Made by a program: the position numbers and the translations under genes
Source: an uncultured Adlercreutzia sp.
Lineage (GTDB): Bacteria > Actinomycetota > Coriobacteriia > Coriobacteriales > Eggerthellaceae
NCBI GenBank assembly: GCA_910589165.1
Contig: CAJUSP010000010.1
Coordinates: 1 to 64,000, forward strand
Reading direction: 5' to 3'
DNA length: 64,000 bases
The notes under the pieces: generated by a model
What the model saw: the letters and a program-made list of their open reading frames with translations, nothing else
What the model was told of the DNA's origin: nothing
Databases searched by the model: none
Part shown: positions 15,999 to 27,217 of the stretch, piece after piece
Numbering within the stretch: position 1 is the stretch's first letter
Layout: every line of letters starts with the position of its first letter

Positions 15999-17210
15999 AT
16001 GATCGTTTTAGTAGTGAACGCCGGCAGTTCGTCGCTGAAGAGCCAGCTCATTGAAACCGACGGCAAGGTGGCGCTAATGAAGTGCCTGGCCGAGAAAGTG
16101 GGCACGCCCGAGGCGTACATGAACGTGTCCTTCGCCCCCGACTTCCAGAAGGTCACCTACAACGTGGCGAACCTGACCGTGGCGGAGTGCCTGGCGAAGC
16201 TTCTGGAAGTGCTGGTCGACGACCCCGAGTCGCCCATCAGCGGGCTCAATCAGATCGACGCTATCGGCAACCGCATTGTGGCCGGCGGCGAGTACTTCAC
16301 GAAGTCGGTGGTCATCGACGACGACGCTCGCGAGAAGTTGGCCGTCTGCGAAGAGCTGGCCCCGCTGCACAACCCGCCGGCCGACGCCTGCATCGACATG
16401 ATGCGCGAGCTCATGCCCGAGGTGCCCCAGGTCGCCGTGTTCGACACCGCCTTCCACGCCACCATGCCCCCGAAGGCCTACATGTACCCGCTGCCCCGCG
16501 AGTACTACGACACCTACCGTATCCGCCGTTACGGCGCCCACGGCACGAGCCACCGCTACGCCGCCCAGCAGGCCGCGAACCTATTGGGGCGTCCCCTGCG
16601 CGATTTGGGCCTGATCACCTGCCACTTGGGCAACGGCGGCTCTATCACCGCCGTGAATCACGGCAAGTCCATCGACACCTCCATGGGCTTCACCCCGCTG
16701 GAGGGACTCATGATGGGCACGCGGTCCGGCTCCATCGACCCAGCCATCGTCACCTACCTCATGCGCCGCGAGCACAAGTCCTTCGACGAGATGGATGCCA
16801 TCCTGAACAAGCAGAGCGGCATTCTGGGCGTGTCCGGCGTGTCGGCCGACATGCGCGACGTGCTGGAGGCGGCCGCCGCGGGCAACGAGCTTGCGGAGCT
16901 GGCCATCGACATGTACGTGTACCGCGTGCAGAAGACCATCGGCGGCTACTACGCGGCCATGACCCGCACCGACGCCGTGGTCATGACCGCCGGCATCGGC
17001 GAGAACTCCGCCGAGCTGCGCGAGCGCATCTTCTCGGGCCTGGCCCACATGGGCATGATCCTCGACCACGAGCGCAACAACGTGACCGGCCAAATTGGCG
17101 TGAACCGCATCGTCTCCATCGACGACTCTCCCATCAAAATCTGCGTCGTCACCACCGACGAGGAAATGCGCATAGCCCGAGAAACCGACAACCTGGTCAG
17201 CCAGCTGTAG
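15999..17210 (+). CDS. ackA: Acetate kinase
   Basis: Full-length 403-residue acetate kinase. The phosphate-binding N-terminus VLVVNAGSSSLKSQL, the FDTAFHATMPPKAYMYPLP segment, RRYGAHGTSHRY, TCHLGNGGSI and the MTAGIGENSAELRE signature are all in place. It makes ATP and acetate from acetyl phosphate. No phosphotransacetylase gene is adjacent. The ATG follows GAGGAGGGCCC. Its stop codon ends only one base before the stop codon of the convergent msrAB gene, and no terminator hairpin fits in between, so transcripts from both sides may overlap. Confidence 0.96.
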   Translation: MIVLVVNAGSSSLKSQLIETDGKVALMKCLAEKVGTPEAYMNVSFAPDFQKVTYNVANLTVAECLAKLLEVLVDDPESPISGLNQIDAIGNRIVAGGEYFTKSVVIDDDAREKLAVCEELAPLHNPPADACIDMMRELMPEVPQVAVFDTAFHATMPPKAYMYPLPREYYDTYRIRRYGAHGTSHRYAAQQAANLLGRPLRDLGLITCHLGNGGSITAVNHGKSIDTSMGFTPLEGLMMGTRSGSIDPAIVTYLMRREHKSFDEMDAILNKQSGILGVSGVSADMRDVLEAAAAGNELAELAIDMYVYRVQKTIGGYYAAMTRTDAVVMTAGIGENSAELRERIFSGLAHMGMILDHERNNVTGQIGVNRIVSIDDSPIKICVVTTDEEMRIARETDNLVSQL

Positions 17211-17211
17211 C

Positions 17212-18186
17212 CTAGTTGAGATAGGGGCGCAGGTAGCCGTAGCCCTCGGCCTCCAGTTGAGCGAGGGGAATGAAACGCAGGGCCGAGCCATTGATGCAGT
17301 AGCGCTGGCCTCCCAGTTCTTGCGGTCCATCGGGAAATACATGGCCCAAATGGCTGTCGCCTCGGGCGCTGCGTACTTCCACCCGGGGCATGCCAGGCAG
17401 CGTCACGTCCACCGACTCGATAATGCTCGACTCCGCCAGCGGGCGCGAAAATGACGGCCAGCCGCAGCCTGCGTCAAACTTGTCTCGCGAGCTAAACAGC
17501 GGCTCGCCAGACACGGCGTCCACGTAGATGCCCTCTTCGAACAGCTGGTCGTAGGGGTGCCCGTGCGGCCGGTCGGTAGCGGCCCGCTGGGTGACCTCGT
17601 ACACCTGCGGGCCCAGCGCCTCGGGCGTCTTCTGTTCGGGTGCCACCTCGTAGCTCTGCTGCGCGATGGCGAAGTCGGCGGCGTGCTCGGTGGCGAAGGC
17701 TCGCGCGTCGGCTAAGTTCACGTGGCAGTAGCCGAAGGGGTTACGGCCCAGGTAGTCCTGGTGATAAGCCTCGGCTGGGTAGAAGTTCTTCAGAGGGCCG
17801 CATTCCACGCGCGGCGCTTTGCCCGCCGTGCGCGCCACGCTTACGAGCGCCGATGCCACCGCCGTCTCGTCGGTCGGGTCCGTCCAGTAGATGCCCGTGC
17901 GGTACTGCGTGCCCCGATCGTTGCCCTGGCGGTTGAGCGAGAACGGGTCGATAGTGCGCAGATACGCCTTCAACAACAACGGCAGCGGGATCACGTCGGC
18001 ATCGTAAACCACCCGCACCGCCTCGGCCGCGCCGGTTTCGCCGGAGCACACCCCTTCGTAGGTCGGCTCAAGCGCAGCGCTGTTCACATAGCCCACCTCG
18101 GTCGCCAGCACCCCGGGCAACCGCTTCATATAGGCCTCCGTGCCCCAAAAGCACCCGCCAGCCAGATAGATCTCGCGCTTATCCAC
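17212..18186 (-). CDS. msrAB: Bifunctional peptide methionine sulfoxide reductase MsrA/MsrB
   Basis: The 324-residue protein fuses MsrA (about 1-165; catalytic Cys12 in GCFWG, later GNDRGTQYRTGIY and AEAYHQDYL) to MsrB (about 185-324; KFDAGCGWPSF, DSHLGHVFPDG, catalytic Cys297 in RYCINGSALRF). It repairs both diastereomers of methionine sulfoxide. The zinc-binding CxxC pairs found in many MsrB proteins are absent, as in other A-B fusions. The GTG start at 18184-18186 has AGGAGC four bases upstream. It is divergent from a glyoxalase/nitroreductase gene, suggesting a shared response to reactive species. No signal peptide, so cytoplasmic. Confidence 0.93.
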   Translation of the reverse strand: MDKREIYLAGGCFWGTEAYMKRLPGVLATEVGYVNSAALEPTYEGVCSGETGAAEAVRVVYDADVIPLPLLLKAYLRTIDPFSLNRQGNDRGTQYRTGIYWTDPTDETAVASALVSVARTAGKAPRVECGPLKNFYPAEAYHQDYLGRNPFGYCHVNLADARAFATEHAADFAIAQQSYEVAPEQKTPEALGPQVYEVTQRAATDRPHGHPYDQLFEEGIYVDAVSGEPLFSSRDKFDAGCGWPSFSRPLAESSIIESVDVTLPGMPRVEVRSARGDSHLGHVFPDGPQELGGQRYCINGSALRFIPLAQLEAEGYGYLRPYLN

Positions 18187-18219
18187 AACGGCTCCTTTCC
18201 TGTTTTGCGCCATCCTAGC

Positions 18220-18234
18220 AAACCGACTTGGTTT
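18220..18234. promoter_or_regulatory. Short dyad in divergent msrAB/glyoxalase promoter region
   Basis: AAACC-GACTT-GGTTT is a perfect 5-5-5 dyad between the two divergent genes, followed by two near copies of CTTTCGAAA. It is only a candidate operator. Confidence 0.35.
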
Positions 18235-18323
18235 CTTTCGAAAACGCCACCGTTCTGCGACTTTCGAATCGCCGATCACCCAATCTGCTACCCTAATCCG
18301 AAACATCTTCGGAAGGAGCCCCT

Positions 18324-19238
18324 ATGGACGGAAAAGTCATTCATCGCTGCCTGCATGTGCTGGATTTGGAAAAGTCGCTCGCCTTCTACGAGCGCGCGCT
18401 AGGCATGACCGTCATCCGGCAGATGGGGCCGGAAGACGGGTCGTGGTCGAACACCTTCATCGGCAACGACACCACGGGTTTCCAGCTGGAGCTCACGTGG
18501 AACCGCGGGCGCATCGAGCCCTACGACAACGGCGGCCGCGACACCCACATCGCCTGCACGGTGCCCGATTTCGAGGCGGCCCACGCCCTGCACGAGCAGA
18601 TGGGCTGTATCTGCCACGAGAACGCCGCCATGGGGCTCTACTTCATTGAAGACCCCGATGGCTGCTGGATTGAGATTCTGCCCGAGGCGCCGCGCTTCAC
18701 GGTGCAGGCGGGAGTCGATGTGCTGGCGGCCATGCGACGTCGGCGCAGCGTGCGGCGCTATTCCGGCGAGGCGGTGCCCGACGAGCTGCTGGATCGCATT
18801 CTGGAGGCCGGCCTGCTGGCGCCTTCGGGGCGCGGGCAGCGGCCCTGGGAGCTCGTCGTCGTGCGCGAACGGGCGACCCTGGACGCCCTGGCCGGAAGCC
18901 GTGACCGCGGGGCCGACATGCTGCGCGAGGCCGATGCCGCCGTCGTCGTCATGGCCGACGCCGCCCGTTCCGACACCTGGATAGAGGACTGCGCCCTCGT
19001 CATGGCGAACATGCACCTGGAGGCATCGGCCTCGGGCGTAGCCAGCTGCTGGGTGCAGGTGCGCAACCGCACCACCGCCCAGGGCCAGACCTCGCGCGAA
19101 TACGTGCTGCAAACCCTCGGCGCCCCCGAGAACTGGGAAGTCGAGGCCATCCTCTCCCTCGGCATGCCCGAGAAAGCCACGCCTGCGCGCCCCTTCGACG
19201 AGGCGCTGCGAGCCAAAGTGCACCGCGAAACCCTCTAG
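18324..19238 (+). CDS. Glyoxalase I-like (VOC) domain fused to nitroreductase domain
   Basis: Residues 1-120 match a GloA-type glyoxalase: the four metal ligands expected from E. coli glyoxalase I fall at His7, Glu56, His75 and Glu117. Residues 132-304 form a nitroreductase-type FMN domain (MRRRRSVRRYSGEAVPDELLDRILEAG, LLAPSGRGQRPWEL, then GVASCWVQVRN). A single chain could thus isomerise a thiol adduct and reduce a quinone, nitro or similar electrophile; the pairing is uncommon and the real substrate is unknown. AGGAGC precedes the ATG. The gene is 14 bases from ansA and probably in the same operon. Reading frame is continuous across the junction, so it is a true fusion in this sequence. Confidence 0.85.
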   Translation: MDGKVIHRCLHVLDLEKSLAFYERALGMTVIRQMGPEDGSWSNTFIGNDTTGFQLELTWNRGRIEPYDNGGRDTHIACTVPDFEAAHALHEQMGCICHENAAMGLYFIEDPDGCWIEILPEAPRFTVQAGVDVLAAMRRRRSVRRYSGEAVPDELLDRILEAGLLAPSGRGQRPWELVVVRERATLDALAGSRDRGADMLREADAAVVVMADAARSDTWIEDCALVMANMHLEASASGVASCWVQVRNRTTAQGQTSREYVLQTLGAPENWEVEAILSLGMPEKATPARPFDEALRAKVHRETL

Positions 19239-19252
19239 ACAAGGAGCTCCCT

Positions 19253-20308
19253 ATGACTTCCCCCGAACCGGCGCAGAACGCGCCGAAGATCCTGCTCATC
19301 TACACCGGCGGCACCATCGGCATGATCGAGGATGCCCACACCGGCGCGCTCGTGCCCTTCGACCTGGCCCACCTTATGGAGAACGTGCCGAAAATCGGCC
19401 GCCTCGGCTACGACATCAGCCACGAGCAGTTTAACCCGCCCATCGACTCGTCGAACATGAACCCGGCGCACTGGAAGGCGCTCGCCACCATGATCGCCGA
19501 GGGCTACGACGCCTACGACGCCTTCGTGGTGCTGCACGGCACCGACACCATGGCCTACACCGCCAGCGCCCTGTCCTTCATGCTGCAGAACCTGGCGAAG
19601 CCGGTCATTATCACCGGCAGCCAGCTGCCCATAGGCGAGATTCGCGAGGACGGCACCGAGAACCTTATCACCGCCCTGCAGATTGCCGCCGCCCGCGACG
19701 CATCCGGCGCACCGCGCGTGCAAGAGGTGGCCATCTCCTTCGGGCGGCACCTGTGGCGCGGCAACTGCTCCACCAAGGTGAGCTCCACGAACTTCGGCGC
19801 CTTCCGCTCGTTCAACTTCCCCGCCCTGGCCGACATGGACTTGCACATCACCTACCATGACAAGTTCCTGCTGCGCCCCGAGCCTGGTACCGCCTTCAAG
19901 CTGGAAGCGGCCATGGACGATGCCGTAGGCGTCATCTGGCTGTACCCCGGCATCACCGAGAACGTCCTGCGCGCCCAGCTGGAAAACGAGCACGCCAAGG
20001 GCTTCGTCCTGCGCACCTTCGGCGCCGGGAATGCGCCGACGGAAACCTGGTTCACGAGCGCCCTGGCCGATGCCGTGCGCGCCGGCAAGCTCATCGTGAA
20101 CGTAACCCAGTGCCCCGCGGGCGGCGTGGAAGAGAAGCGCTACGCCACCGGCGACGCCCTGGCCCAGGCCGGCGTGGTATCCGGCTACGACATGACCTGC
20201 GAGGCCGCCCTCACCAAGATGATGCACCTCTTCGGCCAGGGGCTTACCGCCGCCGACGTCGCCCAGCAGATGCAGGCTCCCCTCGCCGGAGAACTGACGC
20301 GCCCGTAG
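19253..20308 (+). CDS. ansA: L-asparaginase, type I
   Basis: A 351-residue asparaginase with both catalytic Thr motifs: LLIYTGGTIGM near the N-terminus and VVLHGTDTMAYTASAL around 85-100. There is no signal peptide, consistent with the cytoplasmic type I enzyme that turns asparagine into aspartate and ammonia. AAGGAGC precedes the ATG, and the gene follows the glyoxalase-nitroreductase fusion by 14 bases. An amino-acid-fermenting lifestyle would explain it. Confidence 0.93.
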   Translation: MTSPEPAQNAPKILLIYTGGTIGMIEDAHTGALVPFDLAHLMENVPKIGRLGYDISHEQFNPPIDSSNMNPAHWKALATMIAEGYDAYDAFVVLHGTDTMAYTASALSFMLQNLAKPVIITGSQLPIGEIREDGTENLITALQIAAARDASGAPRVQEVAISFGRHLWRGNCSTKVSSTNFGAFRSFNFPALADMDLHITYHDKFLLRPEPGTAFKLEAAMDDAVGVIWLYPGITENVLRAQLENEHAKGFVLRTFGAGNAPTETWFTSALADAVRAGKLIVNVTQCPAGGVEEKRYATGDALAQAGVVSGYDMTCEAALTKMMHLFGQGLTAADVAQQMQAPLAGELTRP

Positions 20309-20344
20309 GCAATTCTCTCCGAGCGCATCAGTACGATACCGAAA

Positions 20345-20370
20345 GCGGCCCCGCCTTCAGACGGGGCCGC
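20345..20370. terminator. Hairpin between convergent ansA and ABC genes
   Basis: Nine-base stem GCGGCCCCG/CGGGGCCGC with an 8-nt loop. The T-runs on either side are short, so it may work weakly in both directions. Confidence 0.65.
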
Positions 20371-20398
20371 TTCTTCGCTTGCCGAATAATGCCGCAGG

Positions 20399-22269
<1,871 letters not shown>

Positions 22270-22270
<1 letters not shown>

Positions 22271-24213
22271 TACGCCTCACCTCCCTTCGGAGCGGCGTCT
22301 TCTTCGGCAATGGCCCCCATCTCGCGCTGCGTTTCGGCCACCAGGGGCGTATCCTCGATACCCAGCTCCTCAGCGGAAAGCTGCGACAGCGCGATCTCGC
22401 GGTAGGCGTCGCAGGTGCGCAGAAGGTCGTGATGGGTGCCACGGCCCACAATGCGGCCTGATTCCAGAACCAGAATCTCATCCGCCTCCATAATGGTGGC
22501 CACGCGCTGGGCCACCACGACGACGGCCGCATCGCCGGAGCCGTCGCGCAGGGCGCGCCGCAGCCGGGCATCGGTGGCATAGTCCAAAGCCGAGAAGGCA
22601 TCGTCGAAGACGAGAATTTCCGGCTCAGCCGCCAGCGCACGAGCGATAGAGAGCCGCTGGCGCTGGCCACCAGACACGTTGGTGCCTTTCTGGGCGATAG
22701 GCGTGGCGTAGCCCTCTGGCTCCTCGTCGATGAACTCGGTCGCCTGGGCCACTTCGGCGGCGTGCACCATGCGCGCGTCGTCCATGGCCTCATCGGCGAA
22801 CTTGATGTTCGACTCGATAGTGCCCGAGAAGAGGAAGCCCTGCTGGGGTACGAAGCCGATACGACGGCGCACGTCGGACACGTCCATGGCGCGTACATCC
22901 ACCCCGTCGATGAGCACCGAGCCCTCCGTGGCGTCGTAGAGCCGCGGGATGAGCTTCACCACGGTGGACTTGCCCGATCCCGTGGACCCAATGAGCCCCA
23001 GGGTTTTGCCAGCGGCGGTGGTGAAGCTGATGTCGCTTATGACCGGCCGTTCCGCATCGGGGTAAGAGAACGACACGTTGCGGAACTCCACCTGGCCGCG
23101 GGGCGCGTCCGACGCGGGAGCTGCCGGTGCAGCGGGGCTCTCGATGGAGGGCGGGCAGTCCAGCACCTCCCACACACGCTCCGCCGATACCTGGGCGCGG
23201 GGCAGCATAACGGCCACCATGCCGAGGATCATGAAGCTCATGACAATCTGCATGGCGTAAGTGATGAAGGCCATCATCGTGCCCACCTGCATGGTGCCCA
23301 CGGCCACCCCCTGAGTGCCCACCCACACGATGAGCAGCGTGATGAGGTTCATGACCAGCATGATGACGGGCATCATGAAAGCCATGGCGCGGTTCACGAA
23401 CAGCTGGGTGCGCATGAGGTCGGCCGAGGCGTCGTTGAAGCGGTTCACCTCGAAGGCCTCGCGGCCGAAGGCGCGAATGGGCATGAGGCCGTCGAGCATG
23501 TCGCGCGAGACCAAGTTCAAGCGGTCCACCAGCGACTGCACGATTTTGAACTTCGGCATAGTAAGCCCGAAGAGCACGCCGAGGGCGGCGAGAATGGCGA
23601 TAATGGCCACGCCGATGATCCACTCCATACCACTGCGCGTGGCCGTCACCTGCAGGAAAGCTACCACGCCCATGATGGGCGCCATCATAATCATGCGCAT
23701 CATCATGACGGTGACCATCTGTATCTGCTGCAAATCGTTGGTCGTGCGCGTAATAAGCGAGGCTTGGCTGAACTTCCCCACCTCGGCCGGCGAGAAGCTC
23801 ATCACGCGCCGGAACAGCTTCTTGCGCGTATCACGGGCGATGGAGGCCGCCGTGCGCGCCGCCACGAAGCCCGAGGCGATGGTGGTCACGAGCGTGCCCA
23901 GGCACAGCGCGAACATAAGGGCCGCCGTACGCAGCAGATAGGCGTTTTGAATGTCGCCGAGGTTCTGGCCCGAGGCCTCAAGCTGGGCGCGCTTGGCATC
24001 GACGGCCTTCTGCACCGCTAGGGCATCATCGTCGGCACCGTAGGGGGCCACCTCCTCGGCGGTCACCTCGATGCCGCCCTGCATAAGGCCCACATCCACG
24101 ATATCGCTCATAAGGTTCGGCAGCGACAGCTCCAGGTTGGCCTGAACGACAAGCAGGGCAGCGCACAGAAGGAAGGCGCCAACGTGCCCCTTGAAGAATC
24201 GGAAGAGCTTCAT
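22270..24213 (-). CDS. ABC exporter subunit with degenerate ATP site (half-transporter 1)
   Basis: The 647-residue half-transporter has six membrane helices with an extra extracytoplasmic stretch after the first (about 35-95), then an ATPase domain with GSTGSGKSTVVKL, signature NVSGGQRQRLSIARAL and Walker B ILVFDDAFSALD. Asp replaces the catalytic Glu, and the switch His is Gln (VVVAQRVA), so this half contributes the degenerate site of a heterodimer. AGGAGG precedes the ATG at 24211-24213. Its first four bases (ATGA) overlap the stop of the marR gene, and its end overlaps the start of the second subunit, giving a tight three-gene operon. Confidence 0.92.
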
Positions 24214-24860
24214 CGCGCCTCCTTGCCGTTGGCACCCGGCGCTTCCGCGCCTTCGCACGGGGGGAAAGGTGCGCCCGCTTCCATAATGTCGGCAAGATGA
24301 CCCAGGATGCGAACAGCATCGCGGGCATCGCGCGGGCCCAGCTGGCGGAGAATGGCGGCAGTGTGGCCGACCATGGCCTGCTCGTGGGCATCGGTGAACG
24401 CGCGGCCCTTGTCCGTCAGGATAACGACCACGCTGCGGGCGTCTTGCGGGGCCGGCGCCTTCTCCACATAGCCCTTCGCCTCGAGCGAGCGGACGATGTT
24501 CGAGACGCGGCCCTTGCTCAGCCCCGAAAGTTCGCAGAGCTTGCCCGGGGTGGCCGAGCCGCCCTCATGCCCCAGAAACGCCAGAACGATAGGCGTGCCG
24601 CGGCTCGCATCGCGCAGATCGCTGGGGAAAGGCGGCCGAGGGTCGGGGTGCGCGCCGTCTTTACCAAGCTGCCCAACAGGGGGCACCGAATGACCCCTCT
24701 TCCCACAGCAGCCGGGGCCCGGCCCTTCTGGAGGCGGACCGGGGTGAGGTCGGCGCAGCCCTGCCATAAGGCGTACCACCTGCCGGGCCAGCGCCTCGTA
24801 GTCAACGGCTTCGGAGCCTTGGGTACGTGCGGGCGAAGCCTCTTCAATGTTCTCGCTCAT
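24210..24860 (-). CDS. MarR family transcriptional regulator
   Basis: A 216-residue winged-helix protein: the MarR core runs from about residue 85 (GTPIVLAFLGHEGGSATPGKLCELSGLSKGRVSNIVRSLEAKGYVEKAPAPQDARS) with the wing QDARSVVVILTDKGRAF. The N-terminal third is unusual, rich in Pro and Gly (PHPGPPPEGPGPG), and echoes the Pro/Gly/Met-rich start of the second ABC subunit. As first gene of the exporter operon it is very likely its repressor and released by an exported compound. The ATG at 24858-24860 has no clear ribosome binding site; the promoter repeats lie just upstream, so a short or leaderless transcript is possible. Confidence 0.88.
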   Translation of the reverse strand: MSENIEEASPARTQGSEAVDYEALARQVVRLMAGLRRPHPGPPPEGPGPGCCGKRGHSVPPVGQLGKDGAHPDPRPPFPSDLRDASRGTPIVLAFLGHEGGSATPGKLCELSGLSKGRVSNIVRSLEAKGYVEKAPAPQDARSVVVILTDKGRAFTDAHEQAMVGHTAAILRQLGPRDARDAVRILGHLADIMEAGAPFPPCEGAEAPGANGKEAR

Positions 24861-24869
24861 AGCAAACTC

Positions 24870-24920
24870 GTTTCTACTGGAAACTACCTGTCCGAGCGAA
24901 TAGTATCGTATAGAAACTAC
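24870..24920 (-). promoter_or_regulatory. Candidate MarR operator repeats
   Basis: On the minus strand GTAGTTTC occurs at 24880-24887 and 24913-24920, 33 bp apart. The nearer copy is part of the dyad GTTTC-N5-GAAAC (24870-24884), ten bases upstream of the marR start codon. Placement fits autorepression. Confidence 0.55.
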
Positions 24921-25023
24921 TTCTGCAACCCCCGTTCTCAACCTGAGGGGAAATATCTACCGTCGCGACATCGTAGCCCCGTCGACGGCGTCGATGCGGG
25001 CCACTTGCAGCGCCCCCAAAACA

Positions 25024-25057
25024 AAGCGGCTCCCCGCCACCATGGGGGGAGCCGCTT
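25024..25057 (-). terminator. Rho-independent terminator after SDR gene
   Basis: Twelve-base perfect stem AAGCGGCTCCCC/GGGGAGCCGCTT with a 10-nt loop; on the minus strand it is followed by TGTTTTGG. It ends the SDR gene at 25082. Confidence 0.85.
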
Positions 25058-25081
25058 CTCAGCAAGTCGATCTCGACGGTT

Positions 25082-25882
25082 TTACCAGGTGCGCGACGCC
25101 ATGGCGCGGAACTGGGCCACGGTGGGCACATGGGAGTTCATGCCGCCGTCGACGGTGACCACCTGGCCGGTGAAGTATGCGCTCTCGTCCGACCCCAGGT
25201 ACACGCACATGGCCGCGATGTCGTCGGGGCAGCCGTAGCGGGTGACCTCGATGTTCGACAGGAAGATCTCCTTCAGCGCATCGGGCACGCGCGCCTCGTT
25301 CTCGGGCGTCACGATAAGGCCCGGGCGCACGCAGTTGCAGCGGATGTTCTCCTTGCCGTACTGCAGGGCCGTGTACTTCGTGAGCATGTCGACGCCGGCC
25401 TTGGCGCAAGCGTAGGCCGTCGTGCCCAAATCGCCCCCGCACGAGGCCATCGAGCCGATGTTCACAATGGAGCCGCCGCCGTTCTTCTGCAGGTAGGGCA
25501 GCACGGTCTTGATGCAGTAGAAGGTGCTGCGAATGTCGCTCGCGAACACGGCGTCCCAGTCCTCCAGGGAAATCTCGTCGACGCGGCCGTCCTTCAGGGC
25601 CATGCCAGCGGCGTTGTTCACCATGATGTCGATCTTGCCCCAGGCCTCGGCTGTATCCGCAATGAGGGCCTCCACCGTCTCGGGCTTCGTGATGTCGAGG
25701 AAGTGGAACATGGCCTCGCCGCCGGCCTCTTTGATGGCGTCGACGACGGCCTGGCCCTTTTCCTCGCGGCGGCCGCAGACGACCACCTTCGCGCCCTCGA
25801 CCGCATACATCTTCGCAATGCCGATGCCGATACCGCTAGTGGAACCCGTGACGATAGCAACCTTGTCCTTCAAGCGATCCAT
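25082..25882 (-). CDS. SDR family oxidoreductase
   Basis: A 266-residue classical short-chain dehydrogenase with TGSTSGIG at 12-19, NNAAG near 90, the catalytic Ser in NIGSMAS and the YACAKAG Tyr-Lys pair, and the C-terminal TGQVVTVDGG. It is only distantly like the SDR at 2162, so the two are not recent duplicates. A role in steroid, sugar or fatty-acyl oxidation cannot be chosen from sequence alone, though gut Eggerthellaceae commonly carry several hydroxysteroid dehydrogenases. AAGGAC precedes the ATG. It appears monocistronic with its own terminator. Confidence 0.9.
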   Translation of the reverse strand: MDRLKDKVAIVTGSTSGIGIGIAKMYAVEGAKVVVCGRREEKGQAVVDAIKEAGGEAMFHFLDITKPETVEALIADTAEAWGKIDIMVNNAAGMALKDGRVDEISLEDWDAVFASDIRSTFYCIKTVLPYLQKNGGGSIVNIGSMASCGGDLGTTAYACAKAGVDMLTKYTALQYGKENIRCNCVRPGLIVTPENEARVPDALKEIFLSNIEVTRYGCPDDIAAMCVYLGSDESAYFTGQVVTVDGGMNSHVPTVAQFRAMASRTW

Positions 25883-26041
25883 AGGACCGTCCTTTCTCGC
25901 TGTTCCCTCGAGTCCTTCCCGAGCGTAAACGATATAACTTTACCCAAGTTAACACGATAGGCCGAGATGCGTCCGATCAAGGGGGCCATATGCCACGTCA
26001 AGGGCCGGTTGCCCCGCATCGGAAACGTGTTCGGGCCCTCG

Positions 26042-27007
26042 TCAGTTCGATACCGCCGTGATGAGCGTGCCCGTCTCGCCGCGCAGGCCCTCGGCCGCAT
26101 GGCCGAGCGAGGTAATGAGGGCCTGGCCGCCCGGGTGGGCCTCGACGAACTTGATGCAGGCCTGCACCTTCGGCAGCATACTGCCAGGCGCGAACTGGCC
26201 CTCATCGCAGTACTGGCGCGCCTCCTCGGTGGTCATGACATCGATGGGGCGCTGGTCGGGCTTGTTGAAGTTCAGATACACCTTCTCCACCGCGGTCAGG
26301 ATGATGAGCATGTCGGCATGGATACGCCAGGCCAGAATGGAGCTGACCAGGTCTTTGTCGATGACGGCATCCACGGCCTCGTAGGCCCCGTCCTTCATGA
26401 CCACGGGCACGCCACCGCCGCCCGCGGCCACGGTCACACAGCCGTCCTCCATGAGGTCGCGAATAGTTTCCAGCTCCACAATGTCCTGGGGCACGGGGCT
26501 CGGAACCATACGGCGCCAACCGCGGCCGGAATCAGGTCCCACCTGGCAACCCGTGGCCTTGGCGAAAGCCTTGGCCGCCTCTTCGGTCATGAAGGCGCCG
26601 ATGGGCTTCTGGTAATGTTTGAACGCCGGGTCGTCGGCGTCCACCACCACATGGGTGGGCACATCGGCCACATTGCGCATGATGTCCTGGGCACGGAACT
26701 CGTTCATAAGCGCGCAGGTAAGCTGTGCGCCGATGTAGCCCTGGCTCATGGCGTTGCAATCGGCCAGGGGCATAAAGGGCACCTGGGCTTTCTTATCCTT
26801 GCTGGCCAGCACGAAGGCCTCGTCGATGATGCCCACCTGCGGCCCGTTGCCATGGGTGACCACCACGTTGATGCCCTCTTTCACCATGTGGGCCAGGTTC
26901 TTCGCCGTGCCATCGAGCAGCTTCAACTGCTCCTCCGGCGTGTCGCCCAGCGCATTGCCGCCCAGCGCCACCACCACCCGCTTGCCGTCCAGTTCCTTCT
27001 GTAACAT
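26042..27007 (-). CDS. arcC: Carbamate kinase
   Basis: The 321-residue enzyme has the amino-acid-kinase N-terminus VVVALGGNALG, THGNGPQVG, the FMTEEAAKAFAKATG stretch and VAAGGGGVPVV, followed by DKDLVSSILAWRIHADMLIILTAVEKVYLNF. It forms ATP from carbamoyl phosphate, the energy-yielding step of arginine deimination or other carbamoyl-phosphate-producing catabolism. Arginine deiminase and ornithine carbamoyltransferase genes are not in this window. The start ATG at 27005-27007 follows GGGAGG with five bases spacing; upstream in-frame extension is arginine-rich and without family match. Confidence 0.95.
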   Translation of the reverse strand: MLQKELDGKRVVVALGGNALGDTPEEQLKLLDGTAKNLAHMVKEGINVVVTHGNGPQVGIIDEAFVLASKDKKAQVPFMPLADCNAMSQGYIGAQLTCALMNEFRAQDIMRNVADVPTHVVVDADDPAFKHYQKPIGAFMTEEAAKAFAKATGCQVGPDSGRGWRRMVPSPVPQDIVELETIRDLMEDGCVTVAAGGGGVPVVMKDGAYEAVDAVIDKDLVSSILAWRIHADMLIILTAVEKVYLNFNKPDQRPIDVMTTEEARQYCDEGQFAPGSMLPKVQACIKFVEAHPGGQALITSLGHAAEGLRGETGTLITAVSN

Positions 27008-27217
27008 ATCAACCTCCCGAGTTAGTATTCGTGAACCCAGCATACGCCCGCATTGCACGACACAGCCCTCGGGTAACGCCACTGCTTCCCATCGGTTACC
27101 CCGCTTGGCCTTTCGAACCACAGGCGCCGATGGCGAAGACGGGCGCCTCGACACCTCCGTCGAGCCCGATGCGCTACACTACGGCTCACAAGCAAAGCAT
27201 TCGCCCAAGGAGGCCCT

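Noticed and set aside
27008..27217. A SAM or other riboswitch upstream of luxS
   Set aside because: The 210-bp leader shows no conserved riboswitch core or terminator-antiterminator pair; only a possible TACACT -10 box near 27174.
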